A stretch of 64,000 bases of DNA from the NCBI RefSeq assembly GCF_003114815.1, contig NZ_BFAZ01000009.1, positions 1,550,001-1,614,000 of the forward strand. The letters are read 5' to 3'. Every line of letters starts with the position of its first letter. Position 1 is the first letter of the stretch. This document shows positions 55,694 through 64,000 of the stretch, one piece after another. This DNA comes from Leptospira ellinghausenii. Its GTDB lineage: Bacteria > Spirochaetota > Leptospiria > Leptospirales > Leptospiraceae. A model generated the notes under the pieces. It ran no database searches, had not been told where the DNA came from, and saw only the letters and a program-made list of their open reading frames with translations. Position numbers and translations under genes: made by a program.

Positions 55694-55923
55694 TTGAAAA
55701 TACCGATAAATCTAGGATTTCTCCTATAAATACTAGTCTCTTTCTCAATTGCAATTAAGAAATTTAAAGATTTTTGGAAATAACGTGTCAATTTTGCAAC
55801 AAATGACTCCATCGAACCAGTGTTCTATTGAGTCATTCCTTATGTAAAAAAATAGGAAGACATAAATCATACAAAGATCATACCAATGTGGAATTAACTA
55901 CAATATCAATCGAGTGAGCAAAA

Positions 55924-57231
55924 ATGAACGAAACTCCAAAATTACACAAAGCCCTTCATTCAGTACATTTATGGGGAATGGCAGTTGGACTTGTCATTTC
56001 AGGAGATTACTTTGGTTGGAACTTTGGATGGTCAAATGCAAACTTTTGGGAGTTTGGAATCTCCATTGTATGGATTGCCATTTTTTATGTAATGTTTGCT
56101 CTTTGTTTTACGGAACTTGCAGCAAGTATCCCACAAGCAGGCGGTCCTTCTGCATATGCCAAACGTGCCTTAGGTGATACATTCGGATTTTTTACTGGTT
56201 ATCTCGTACTAGTGGAATTTTTATTAGCGCCGCCAGCCATTGCATCTGCATTAGGTGGATACATACATTTTTTATTCCCTATCATTCCTTCACTTTATGC
56301 AGGAGTTGGTATGTTTTTGTTATTGTTACTCATGAATTTAACTGGAATCAAACAAACTGCTAGATTTGAATTATTTGTAACTTTTATCGCAGTGATTGGA
56401 CTTTTATTGTATTTAGGATTATTGGTCCCACATCTCTCTTTGGATCAAATTCCAAATTGGAAGAATGAGACAAATATTTCTTTTTCTGCGGTATTCACTT
56501 CCATTCCCTTTGCGATTTGGTTTTTTCTAGCCGTTGAAGGAGTTGCATTAGCAGCGGAAGAAGTAAAAAATCCTGCAAAAGACATACCGAAAGGTTATAT
56601 TGCTGGTATCATCACCTTACTTTGTTTAGCAGGTATGATTTATGGATTCACAGCTTCGGTAACAAATACAAAGGACATTGCTAATATTGAATATCCTTTG
56701 TCCTATGTATTAAACTCATTATATGGATCCGAATCAATTTGGCCCATTTTGTTTACTTTTATTGGATTATTCGGACTTGTAGCTTCTCTTTTTGGGATTA
56801 TTTTGGGCAATTCAAGGTTGTTATATGCAATGAGTAAAGAAGGTTACCTTCCAAATTATTTATCTCAATTGACCAAAGGATCGGTTGTCCCTCAAAATGC
56901 TGTCATCTCTGGTGGAGTTGTCGGAATTTTTTGTATGTTGTTTTTGAATACTGCAGAACTCATTACCATATCCGCATTAGGTGCTTGTGGTATGTATTTA
57001 CTTTGTTTGGTATCTTATCTTTTTTTGCGAAAAAGAGAACCCAATTTAGATCGACCTTATAAGGCTCCTTTGTATCCAATTTTGCCTTTCATCGCGATGG
57101 GATTTGGTATTTTTGCGTTTGGATCTGTATTTTATGCAGAACCAAAGTTAACGATTGGTGTTTTTTTTGTTGGGATCGTATTGGGAATTGGGTATCGATT
57201 GAACCAATTCCGAAACAAATCAATTAACTAG
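55924..57231 (+). CDS. amino acid/ethanolamine permease (APC superfamily)
   Basis: A 435-residue protein with twelve membrane helices. The N-terminal HLWGMAVGLVISGDYFGWNFGW is nearly diagnostic for the ethanolamine permease branch of the APC superfamily. Other APC landmarks are ELAASIPQAGGPSAYAKRALG and AVEGVALAAEEVKNPAKDIPKG. No ethanolamine-utilisation genes are nearby, so the substrate is not certain. The 230 bases upstream contain an 8-bp inverted repeat (55802-55809 with 55830-55837). The end overlaps the convergent cyclase gene by eight bases. Confidence 0.88.
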   Translation: MNETPKLHKALHSVHLWGMAVGLVISGDYFGWNFGWSNANFWEFGISIVWIAIFYVMFALCFTELAASIPQAGGPSAYAKRALGDTFGFFTGYLVLVEFLLAPPAIASALGGYIHFLFPIIPSLYAGVGMFLLLLLMNLTGIKQTARFELFVTFIAVIGLLLYLGLLVPHLSLDQIPNWKNETNISFSAVFTSIPFAIWFFLAVEGVALAAEEVKNPAKDIPKGYIAGIITLLCLAGMIYGFTASVTNTKDIANIEYPLSYVLNSLYGSESIWPILFTFIGLFGLVASLFGIILGNSRLLYAMSKEGYLPNYLSQLTKGSVVPQNAVISGGVVGIFCMLFLNTAELITISALGACGMYLLCLVSYLFLRKREPNLDRPYKAPLYPILPFIAMGFGIFAFGSVFYAEPKLTIGVFFVGIVLGIGYRLNQFRNKSIN

Positions 57232-59299
57232 TGCCAGACTCGAGTTTGGATTTTTCGAGAGCATCTTTACAACGTTCTAAAAAAAGACGCGATACTGAAT
57301 CATCAGGATTTTTATCTAATAGGGAAGCAAAACCTTCTTTTGCTTCTTCAAAATCTTCCCTACGATATGCATCGAGGGCAAGAGTGTAATCGTCTTTACA
57401 AGCAATTAAACGTTTCGATTTTTCTGGCTCATAACCATCTAACACCTCAACAACAAAAACTGATTCTGTTTTACCTTTGATATTTACTCGATCCAATAAT
57501 CGGTAGTGAAACCCTAAATTGTCAGACGCTTCGATAAATGTTTCCGCACTGATGACGATCCTAGAAGAGAATAGTTTTGTGATCCCTTCAATTCTAGATG
57601 CTAAATTCACTGCATCAGAAATTACGGTTCCTTCCATTCGTTTGTGTTCACCTAAAATTCCGAGTGTTAAATTTCCTGTATGGATTCCTATCCCAACTTC
57701 AATGGGAATATAACCACAATTGGCTCGATGGCTATTGTAAATTCGAATTGCCTCTTGCATTTCAACAGCAGCCTTTACCGCATCACTGATATTATATGGG
57801 AATAATGCCATCACTGCATCACCAATGAATTTATCAATAAACCCATTATTATGACGGATGATTGGTCCAACGCGTTGGAGATAACTATTTAGAAAATCAA
57901 AGTTTTCTTTTGGAGTAAGTGTTTCAGAAAATTCGGTAAAGGAACGAATGTCTGCAAATAATACAGTCATCCGTTTTTGGACTTGGTCTCCCAAGTCAAC
58001 TTGTCGGATGTCATTTTTCCCTAGATGGTATAAAAATTCAGTGGGAACAAATCGACTAAAGGAAGAACTGAATTGTTTTTGTTCCTCAGCAAACTCTAAG
58101 GTTTTGACGATGTTTTGTCTAACGATTCTTCCAAAGGTAAATACTTGCAAAAAGACAAAGATCACAACTGTTGAAGGACCAATGTAAGTGGTATGGATCA
58201 CTGCTTGTGCATGTAAAACATCATTACTTGCTCCAATCAAAATGAGTCCTATTCCGAATAACAAAGGTTTTGCTTCCATCCGGCTTTTTTGGTACGCTCT
58301 GAATAAGTAAAACAGAATAAAAAGTCCATTTAATACAAATGCAATTGGGTAGATGGAAGCAGTTTCTGTGAAATATACTGGTGGCAAAAAGAGCCCCAGA
58401 GTTAAAATCGCAGAGAGAAAGTAAAAAACATTGCCAACCTTTTTAGAAAAGTCATATGGAAAAATTGTATAAAAATAATGATAGAGTAGAGGTGCAGACC
58501 AGTACCAAGATACATACTCCAATCGAAGCAGTGCCCAGTACGGCATATCGATAAATTCGAGTACAATTCGTTCGCCAGTTGATATGGTTCTGAGTAGTAC
58601 AGCTAAGGAGAACAAAAAGATTCCTAAAGTTTGCCTTCCATCTCGATTGTAAAAATACATTACTAAAAAGAAAATTCCAACAAAGGCAAATATTGAAGAC
58701 AAGATTGTTTCGTTTATCTTATGTTTGGTGAGGCGATTCTCTGCTTTGGTATATGATGACAAAACAATATCGTTCCAAACTCCACCCTTTCTGTGAACAT
58801 AATTGGCTACATACAAATCAATCGTAAGGTTTTTATTGTGTGGTAAAACAACAATGGTGGACTTAACCATCGGAAGGAAGTGAATGGTGTTACTTGCCGG
58901 TATCCCCGATCCTCCGTAGTACTTTCCATTGATATAAATTGCATAAGAGGTGTCTTGTTCATGCACTGTAAGCGCCATTGTCTCTTGTAAGTCCTCTGGT
59001 AATTCGAGATGCATACGAAAAGTTGCATGACCAAATCCAGAAAGTTTTCCATAGTCCATTTGGTATCCATTCCAATGTTGGGGCAAATTGAGAATACGAT
59101 CCAAATTTGATTCTTGGATGTTTTCTGGAGAGGTATTCCAATAAAACTTCCATTCCCCAGTTAGAGCCACAAAAGGTTCCAATGGAAACGAATGATTCTT
59201 TAAATTGATAAATCCATTTTTTGCTTCTTTGTTTACATTTCTTTCTTCTGACAAACAACTAACCAGGAATAGAAGAGATATCAAAATGAGTTTTTTCAT
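57224..59299 (-). CDS. 7TM sensor with class III adenylate cyclase output
   Basis: A 691-residue membrane protein starting with a lipoprotein-like signal (MKKLILISLLFLVSC). An extracytoplasmic jelly-roll domain (about 35-195) is followed by about seven membrane helices (200-400). The class III cyclase domain (about 420-610) has metal-binding Asp in FADIRSFTEF (about 449) and in KFIGDAVMALF, and an Asp of adenine specificity in ISDAVNLASRIE (about 560). A single TPR-like unit (about 635-685) closes the protein. It makes cAMP, or possibly cGMP, in response to an external cue. It starts directly at the stop of the FMN-dependent gene, so they are translationally linked. Confidence 0.9.
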   Translation of the reverse strand: MKKLILISLLFLVSCLSEERNVNKEAKNGFINLKNHSFPLEPFVALTGEWKFYWNTSPENIQESNLDRILNLPQHWNGYQMDYGKLSGFGHATFRMHLELPEDLQETMALTVHEQDTSYAIYINGKYYGGSGIPASNTIHFLPMVKSTIVVLPHNKNLTIDLYVANYVHRKGGVWNDIVLSSYTKAENRLTKHKINETILSSIFAFVGIFFLVMYFYNRDGRQTLGIFLFSLAVLLRTISTGERIVLEFIDMPYWALLRLEYVSWYWSAPLLYHYFYTIFPYDFSKKVGNVFYFLSAILTLGLFLPPVYFTETASIYPIAFVLNGLFILFYLFRAYQKSRMEAKPLLFGIGLILIGASNDVLHAQAVIHTTYIGPSTVVIFVFLQVFTFGRIVRQNIVKTLEFAEEQKQFSSSFSRFVPTEFLYHLGKNDIRQVDLGDQVQKRMTVLFADIRSFTEFSETLTPKENFDFLNSYLQRVGPIIRHNNGFIDKFIGDAVMALFPYNISDAVKAAVEMQEAIRIYNSHRANCGYIPIEVGIGIHTGNLTLGILGEHKRMEGTVISDAVNLASRIEGITKLFSSRIVISAETFIEASDNLGFHYRLLDRVNIKGKTESVFVVEVLDGYEPEKSKRLIACKDDYTLALDAYRREDFEEAKEGFASLLDKNPDDSVSRLFLERCKDALEKSKLESGTS

Positions 59300-60862
59300 C
59301 TAGGCTTGTCGTTTTGGAAAAACTGTATAATCCTGCAATTTTGTAAATTTTACTTCATCTCGTTTGTATCCGAGTAATCCTTCCAAGGTTTGGTAACGAT
59401 TCATTCCCATACTGATTTCAATGTCTTGGCCTGTAAATTGGCCTGGGTGTTCGTATCCACAAGAATGAGCCAAACTTAAAAGTTCCTTGCGAAAACCTTG
59501 GATGTATTTGGCTGCTCGTTTGCCTTTGATTTCTGGATCGACTCCACGTTGTAACCACCAGTTTTGTGTAGCTACACCAGCAGGACAATGGTCTGTATGG
59601 CATTTTTGGGCTTGGATACAACCAATCGATAACATGGCTTCCCTTGCGATGTTGATGAGATCACAACCCATCGCAATGGCGACAACGGCTCGGTCAGGAA
59701 AACCCAATTTTCCTGAACCTATCCATACCACTCTGTCAGATAAACCTTCTTTTTGGAACAAAGTGTACACTCGTTGGAAACCAATTTTAAAGGGTAAGGA
59801 TACATGGTCTGCATATGTTAGTGGGGCAGCACCAGTTCCCCCTTCACCACCATCGATGGTAATAAAATCAGGACCTTGTGAGGTACGTTTCATTTCTTCT
59901 GCTAATTCTTCCCAGAACTCAATTTCGCCAACTGCACTTTTGATCCCAACAGGCAAACCTGTTCCATTCGCTATCTTTTCGATAAAAGACACTAGTTCTT
60001 TTACATTTGTGAACTCACTGTGTGAGTTAGGTGATATACAATCTTTTCCTTCAGGAACATGTCGAATTGACGCGATCTCAGCGTTTACCTTTTTAGCAGG
60101 TAAAATACCACCTTTTCCTGGTTTGGCGCCTTGTGATAATTTGATCTCGATCATTTTTACGCAGGCATTATTTCCGACTTTTTCTTTTAAAACATCTAAG
60201 TTAAATTTTCCAGAATTGTCTCTTGCACCAAAGTATCCAGTTCCAATTTGCCAAACAATATCAGCACCTTCCTTATGGTAGTTGCTAAGTCCCCCCTCAC
60301 CAGTGTTATGGTAAGAACCTGAATCTCTTGCTCCACGATTGAGAGCTAAAACCGCATTTTTTCCAAGGGAACCAAATGACATGGCTGAAATATTTACGAT
60401 GGAATAAGGTCTGTATGGAAATTTTCGGTTCGGCCCAATGACCTTAAGACAGGGAATACAACTCGGGTCACTGTTGTGAACATATGCTTTCGATTCAGGA
60501 TAAGGAAATGCTTTGTGTTTAATGATGGGGTAACCAGGTTCGTATTGGATCTCTGTAGTTCCAAATCCAAAATTATTATTTTGGCCTTTGGCAGTTGCGT
60601 AAATCCAACTCCTTTCTGTGCGATCAAATGGTCTTTCTTCTTTGTCATTGGCGACCCAGTACTGCCTGAGTTCGGGACCAATCATTTCTAAAAAGTAACG
60701 TAACCTTCCAACGATGGGAAAATTCCTTTGAATGGTGTGCTTTTTTTGTGTGATGTCTCGAAGGAAAACGAGTGCTAAAAATAAAAACAATCCGATCCAA
60801 GTGGCAGAGATAGGATTTGTTTCGATCCAATTCAAAATTGTGTTCATCATTTTTGCATCCAT
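59300..60862 (-). CDS. FMN-binding glutamate synthase-like (GltB2) protein with membrane anchor
   Basis: A 520-residue protein with one N-terminal membrane helix (about 20-38) and the FMN-binding GltS barrel (about 80-500). An AAGG ribosome site supports ATG 60862. Motifs are ISAMSFGSLGKNAV, GEGGLSNYH, EIKLSQGAKPGKGG, TIDGGEGGTGAAP and the 3Fe-4S cluster cysteines GCIQAQKCHTDHCPAG (about 414-428). It lacks the glutaminase part, so it is the stand-alone archaeal/bacterial type. It may run a ferredoxin-dependent glutamate synthase reaction or another FMN redox step. The adenylate cyclase gene follows at once. Confidence 0.93.
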   Translation of the reverse strand: MDAKMMNTILNWIETNPISATWIGLFLFLALVFLRDITQKKHTIQRNFPIVGRLRYFLEMIGPELRQYWVANDKEERPFDRTERSWIYATAKGQNNNFGFGTTEIQYEPGYPIIKHKAFPYPESKAYVHNSDPSCIPCLKVIGPNRKFPYRPYSIVNISAMSFGSLGKNAVLALNRGARDSGSYHNTGEGGLSNYHKEGADIVWQIGTGYFGARDNSGKFNLDVLKEKVGNNACVKMIEIKLSQGAKPGKGGILPAKKVNAEIASIRHVPEGKDCISPNSHSEFTNVKELVSFIEKIANGTGLPVGIKSAVGEIEFWEELAEEMKRTSQGPDFITIDGGEGGTGAAPLTYADHVSLPFKIGFQRVYTLFQKEGLSDRVVWIGSGKLGFPDRAVVAIAMGCDLINIAREAMLSIGCIQAQKCHTDHCPAGVATQNWWLQRGVDPEIKGKRAAKYIQGFRKELLSLAHSCGYEHPGQFTGQDIEISMGMNRYQTLEGLLGYKRDEVKFTKLQDYTVFPKRQA

Positions 60863-60891
60863 ATCTACCTTCGAACTAAGTTATTGACAAG

Positions 60892-61290
60892 CTAAGATTG
60901 TAGATGAGCCAAAGAATCCAAAAGTTTTTCTTTGGTAAATGGTTTAAAAATATAACCAGAGACATAAGGAATTTTTGCTGCTCTTTCTGTATCCGCATCG
61001 TCTACCGAAGAACTTACCAAATAAATTTGAATCTGTTTTGGGAATTTGGAAAGTAAAGGTTCAATTGCTTCTAAGAATTGCCAACCATCCATAAAAGGCA
61101 TATTGATATCCAAAAATATAATATCAGGAAGTATTGATGTGTTATTCGCTTCAGATTGGAAAAAACTAAGTGCATTCTCTGCATCTGAAAATACCAAAAC
61201 CTCGCCAGAAATGCCAGCATTGGCAATGATCTTCTTCGTTGTGAATTGGTAAATTTTGTCATCATCGATGATACAAATTCTGGGAGTCAT
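60892..61290 (-). CDS. single-domain response regulator
   Basis: A 132-residue stand-alone receiver. CIIDDDK holds the acidic pocket, FLDINMPFMDGW the phospho-acceptor Asp (about residue 66), VSSSVDD the Ser/Thr switch and FKPFTKEKL the Lys. There is no output domain. The start overlaps the PAS kinase stop (ATGA), so that kinase is the likely phospho-donor. The partner after that is unknown; the cyclase and GltB2 gene follow 29 bases later and may belong to the same transcript. Confidence 0.93.
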   Translation of the reverse strand: MTPRICIIDDDKIYQFTTKKIIANAGISGEVLVFSDAENALSFFQSEANNTSILPDIIFLDINMPFMDGWQFLEAIEPLLSKFPKQIQIYLVSSSVDDADTERAAKIPYVSGYIFKPFTKEKLLDSLAHLQS

Positions 61291-62789
61291 GCGTTGGCGG
61301 CACTCCCATTCGGAAAATGAAGCAAAAACGTTGCGCCTTCCCCAGGTTTCGATCTGACTTCGACTCTTCCGCCCAATGATTCCATCGTATATTTCATTAA
61401 AAATAAACCGAGACCTTTCCCACTCATCTGACGATGAAAAGTCTTCTTCAGCTGAAAAATTTGATCCCCGTACCGAGATAAATCAACCCCTAATCCATTA
61501 TCTGAGAAGGAAATTGTCGTTTCGGAACCCATTGAAAAGGATTCTACCCCGATTCGTAGTTCCCGAGACGGATCTGCAAATTGAAGTGAATTGCTAATGA
61601 GTTGTAAAAATAAGGTTTCTAGGTATTCTTTGGAAACAAAAACCAATTCTTTTTCTGTCACATTGAGTTCGATGTGGACGTTTTTTTTCTGGAATTCTCC
61701 TTCCATCAGTTTTTGCACTTTTTGAAAGGTAAGAAGGATGGAGATCCATTCTGGTCGGTAATTTTCCAAACTTTGGATTTTTAAGGTTGTGATGAGTTCG
61801 GAAAGTACGGTTTCCAAATTTTCAGTCACTTCTTCCAAGTGATTTTGTAATTCCCTTCGTTCTTCCTCTACACCTGTGATCTTTAATAAATCCAATAAAC
61901 TTCTGAGATTACTGACAGGTGCCCTTAAATGATGGGAGATAATTTGATTATAAGATTGGAGTTGTTTGTTTTGGATGAGAAGGGAATTTTTAGTGGCTTT
62001 TAAAAATTCATTGTTTTCTAAAAGTTGGGTTTCTGTTTTTTTTCGTTCATCGATATCGATAATTTGTGCTAAATAATAAATTGCTTCTCCTGAATCATCG
62101 CGTAACACAGTAACTGTGATGTATGCCCAAACCAAATGTCCTAGTTTATGTACATATTGTTTTTCAATAGAATAATGATCGATCATTCCTTTTTGGACAG
62201 AATCTCGATACCGTAAATTTTCTTCGAGTTCTCCTGTGGAACTAATTTCAGAAAAATGTTTTCCTAAAAGTTCAAAGGTTTCATAACCTAAAAATTTCGC
62301 GAAGGCTTCATTGACATCATCGATGTAACCATGTGTGCTCGTTAAGACAAGTCCAATGGGGGAATCGCGGAATAAGGTTTTGAACTTACGTTCGGACAAA
62401 GCTAAGTTTGCATCGGATTCTATTTTTTCTGAGATATCGCGAGAAGATGTGTGTAGATAATTTTTTCCTGTTAAGGAATGAGTGGTCAATCGATTGTCTG
62501 ATTGTAACCAAATATAAGTTCCATTTTTATGTAAGAAGCGGAAAGTGGGGTGGATGTTTTCTTCACCTCGTAAAAGAGGTTGGTGTGATCTTTCAAAAAT
62601 TAACCTCCTGTCATCTGGATGAAGAAAATCATAAGGATTTTTTCCAATAAGTTCCTCCGGTTCATATCCGATGATGGATTTAGAATTGGGGCTCACATAA
62701 ATATAAGTCCCATCAGTTTCGTGTAAACATACCAATTCTCGGCTAATCGAGGTTAATAATTGCAAAATTTCGGAATCGGGAAGTGCCAC
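61287..62789 (-). CDS. PAS-domain sensor histidine kinase
   Basis: A 500-residue soluble kinase starting at GTG. Two PAS domains (about 1-130 and 135-255) have typical ends YLHTSSRDISEKIE and IYYLAQIIDIDERK. The dimerisation helix has the phospho-acceptor in ISHHLRAPVSNLRSL (about 284). The HATPase domain has LISNSLQFADPS, SFSDNGLGVDL and SGKGLGLFLMKY. It overlaps the single-domain response regulator gene by four bases. No membrane segments are present, so the signal is cytoplasmic. Confidence 0.92.
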   Translation of the reverse strand: MALPDSEILQLLTSISRELVCLHETDGTYIYVSPNSKSIIGYEPEELIGKNPYDFLHPDDRRLIFERSHQPLLRGEENIHPTFRFLHKNGTYIWLQSDNRLTTHSLTGKNYLHTSSRDISEKIESDANLALSERKFKTLFRDSPIGLVLTSTHGYIDDVNEAFAKFLGYETFELLGKHFSEISSTGELEENLRYRDSVQKGMIDHYSIEKQYVHKLGHLVWAYITVTVLRDDSGEAIYYLAQIIDIDERKKTETQLLENNEFLKATKNSLLIQNKQLQSYNQIISHHLRAPVSNLRSLLDLLKITGVEEERRELQNHLEEVTENLETVLSELITTLKIQSLENYRPEWISILLTFQKVQKLMEGEFQKKNVHIELNVTEKELVFVSKEYLETLFLQLISNSLQFADPSRELRIGVESFSMGSETTISFSDNGLGVDLSRYGDQIFQLKKTFHRQMSGKGLGLFLMKYTMESLGGRVEVRSKPGEGATFLLHFPNGSAANA

Positions 62790-62945
62790 ACTCTAATTCA
62801 ATAAGAGAAGAATCCGGTTGTCTATCCCAAATCAGTTTTTTTTTAGCATGAATAAAATCCCTTGAGATAACATTTTTTTTAACCATCACTCAAGTTTTTC
62901 ACCTATAGGAGATGTGGCTAATAAAACTGTAATAGGGATACTCAA

Positions 62946-63299
62946 ATGAAAAATCTATCGTACATCATCTTAGATGGGAATTTAACTTCTGATCCAGAAG
63001 AGAAAACAATTGCTGGAGGTAAGTCACTGGCACAATTCACGGTGGCAGTCAATCACTCTCAAAACAACCCAGATGCAAAGGAAAAGGATGATGTTTCCTT
63101 TTTTGAAGTGGAAGCTTGGGAAAAGTTGGGTGAAAACTGTGTGGAGTACTTAAAAAAAGGAAGTAAAGTGACAGTGATGGGCAATTTAAAACAAAACCGA
63201 TGGAAAACTCCAGATGGAGAAAATAAATCAAGAGTGAAAGTCACGGCATCTACTGTTCGATTCGATAGTATAAAGAAACGAGAAGAAAAAGTAGCATAA
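62946..63299 (+). CDS. ssb: single-stranded DNA-binding protein
   Basis: A 117-residue SSB with one OB fold. Landmarks are IILDGNLTSDPEEKTIAGGKSLAQFTVAVNH, SFFEVEAWEKLGENC and KGSKVTVMGNLKQNRW. The usual acidic C-terminal tip (DDxPF) is absent; the protein ends KKREEKVA. It is therefore a short form, either a second SSB or a lineage-typical one. A strong terminator follows nine bases after the stop. Confidence 0.93.
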   Translation: MKNLSYIILDGNLTSDPEEKTIAGGKSLAQFTVAVNHSQNNPDAKEKDDVSFFEVEAWEKLGENCVEYLKKGSKVTVMGNLKQNRWKTPDGENKSRVKVTASTVRFDSIKKREEKVA

Positions 63300-63307
63300 C
63301 TGGAACA

Positions 63308-63340
63308 CGGGTGTTTGTGACACCAAGCACCCGCGTTTTT
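63308..63340 (+). terminator. intrinsic terminator of ssb
   Basis: CGGGTGTTTG (63308-63317) pairs with CAAGCACCCG (63324-63333) in a 10-bp stem with one G-T pair and a TGACAC loop. TTTTT follows at 63336-63340. It ends six bases before the convergent partial gene. Confidence 0.85.
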
Positions 63341-63345
63341 GAATG

Positions 63346-63999
63346 TTATGGAGTTGTGATGGTTCTCTTTTTATGTTTTGTATGGGTTGGAGAATCAAAG
63401 ATAGAATGGTTATCATCTTTTTCCGATTGTGAATTTTCTTTTGATTCCTCGGTTCGTTTGTCTTCTTCCATTATGGTTTGTTTTCCTAGTTTGCCAACGG
63501 AAAGAATGCGAAAATACCGTGGTGAAGATACTAAGTTCCATTCTCTAAAGAAAAATTTTGTAAACGTATGTTTGGGTCCATACGTTCCATTGGAAGAATC
63601 TATTTTTGATTTAATATTTGTTTTAAATTCTGTCTGTTCTTCTGCGGATAAGTTTGGAAATTGTGCAATTTCGCCATTGACATAACGAATTCTTAAAATA
63701 TCCAATTCACGACGATTCCGTGAAGTCACATCATCGAAAAATTTTTGTTTGGCGCCAAAACAATTTCCGCCATACGATTCACAATTTGGTTCCAAATAAG
63801 GTAGAACATACGTTAATTCTAAATAGATACTGATGTATTCCCCAGGAGAGGGAACTTTTCCTTCAAAAATTTCGAGAACCTGAGGAACAGTATCACGATC
63901 TGAATACTGTCTTTCGATGGCCTCTCTGGAGATCCTAGTTTCTGGAGTTGTACTATTCACCTTCACTGGTTTTTTAGATTCTCCAACAATCACCTTATT
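63346..63999 (-). CDS. hypothetical protein (5' end probably beyond window)
   Basis: At least 215 residues. The frame continues to the window edge, so the start shown by GTG 63993 may not be real and the N-terminus (perhaps a signal peptide) is missing. The readable part is hydrophilic, with SREAIERQYSDRDTVPQVLE, a two-cysteine loop NCESYGGNC, a lone YISIYLELTYV strand and a charged tail with EEDKRTEESKENSQSEKDD and KHKKR. No family is recognised. Confidence 0.55.
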   Translation of the reverse strand, partial: NKVIVGESKKPVKVNSTTPETRISREAIERQYSDRDTVPQVLEIFEGKVPSPGEYISIYLELTYVLPYLEPNCESYGGNCFGAKQKFFDDVTSRNRRELDILRIRYVNGEIAQFPNLSAEEQTEFKTNIKSKIDSSNGTYGPKHTFTKFFFREWNLVSSPRYFRILSVGKLGKQTIMEEDKRTEESKENSQSEKDDNHSIFDSPTHTKHKKRTITTP

Positions 64000-64000
64000 T

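Noticed and set aside
55802..55837. An 8-bp inverted repeat (AATGACTC / GAGTCATT) upstream of the permease gene
   Set aside because: It is short, spaced by 20 bases, and not tied to a promoter; it is mentioned with the permease but not called as a site.
59487..60281. A 264-codon open frame on the plus strand
   Set aside because: It is antisense to the FMN glutamate-synthase-like gene, whose motifs are fully intact, and its translation is Pro/Ser-rich without family.
1..64000. rRNA, tRNA, CRISPR arrays, insertion sequences, prophage
   Set aside because: I found no transposase or integrase frames, no regularly spaced repeats and no recognisable RNA genes.

Overview
The window reads as AT-rich chromosomal DNA of a spirochaete of the genus Leptospira. 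I infer this from the many lipoproteins with loose lipoboxes, the families of small paralogous lipoproteins, the abundance of 7TM sensors joined to kinase, phosphatase or cyclase outputs, and the overall gene style. An OxyR beside AhpCF and the free-living metabolic flavour suggest a saprophytic-clade species, but that is inference. About 53 protein genes were found, the two at the window edges incomplete. No rRNA, tRNA, CRISPR array, transposase or prophage was recognised. Stop and start codons of neighbours often overlap, so several long operons can be called.

Layout. 1-1473: end of a MacB-type ABC permease overlapping a TetR regulator. 1481-5482: a copper-protein operon with a good sigma-70 type promoter. 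It encodes a cupredoxin/parallel beta-helix/membrane fusion, a small membrane protein, a two-domain multicopper oxidase and a SCO-type lipoprotein. 5460-13163 (minus): nine tightly packed genes, namely three small lipoproteins, a TonB-dependent receptor, another lipoprotein, ExbB, ExbD, TonB and a LytS-type histidine kinase. Just upstream are a LytTR response regulator and a 7TM-PP2C phosphatase, and between regulator and operon lies a 21-bp-phased direct repeat that looks like a LytTR site. 16050-19245: oxyR, ahpC, ahpF, with a perfect 11-bp inverted repeat over the ahpC promoter. 19231-22095: hybrid kinase and an unknown gene.

22242-31106: alpha-2-macroglobulin lipoprotein, PBP1C and an LtaS-like sulfatase-fold membrane enzyme, a periplasm/cell-wall module. 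31108-38221: TetR, SRAP protein, DUF5329 protein, a beta-propeller protein, NmrA-like reductase with divergent AraC, an ECF-like sigma factor with DUF1304, and a gene-poor stretch with a glycine-rich remnant. 38222-41642: two paralogous lipoproteins. 41700-44793: glycogen synthase divergent from PEP carboxykinase. 44917-51104: two outer-membrane-type proteins, a giant lipoprotein ending in seven propeller-like repeats, and a DUF1993 protein. 51251-55693: a TPM-domain protein and a three-gene lipoprotein set. 55924-62789: an ethanolamine-type permease, then a minus-strand run of PAS kinase, receiver, FMN glutamate-synthase-like protein and adenylate cyclase. 62946-63299: ssb, followed by a partial gene at the right edge.

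The most promising leads are the copper operon with its unusual fusion protein, the TonB operon carrying its own sensor kinase with a candidate LytTR site, two diverged copies of an unlabelled GC-rich intergenic element (39999-40102 and 45890-46017), a hairpin built from two perfect inverted DnaA boxes (34436-34488), and the OxyR-ahpC promoter architecture.
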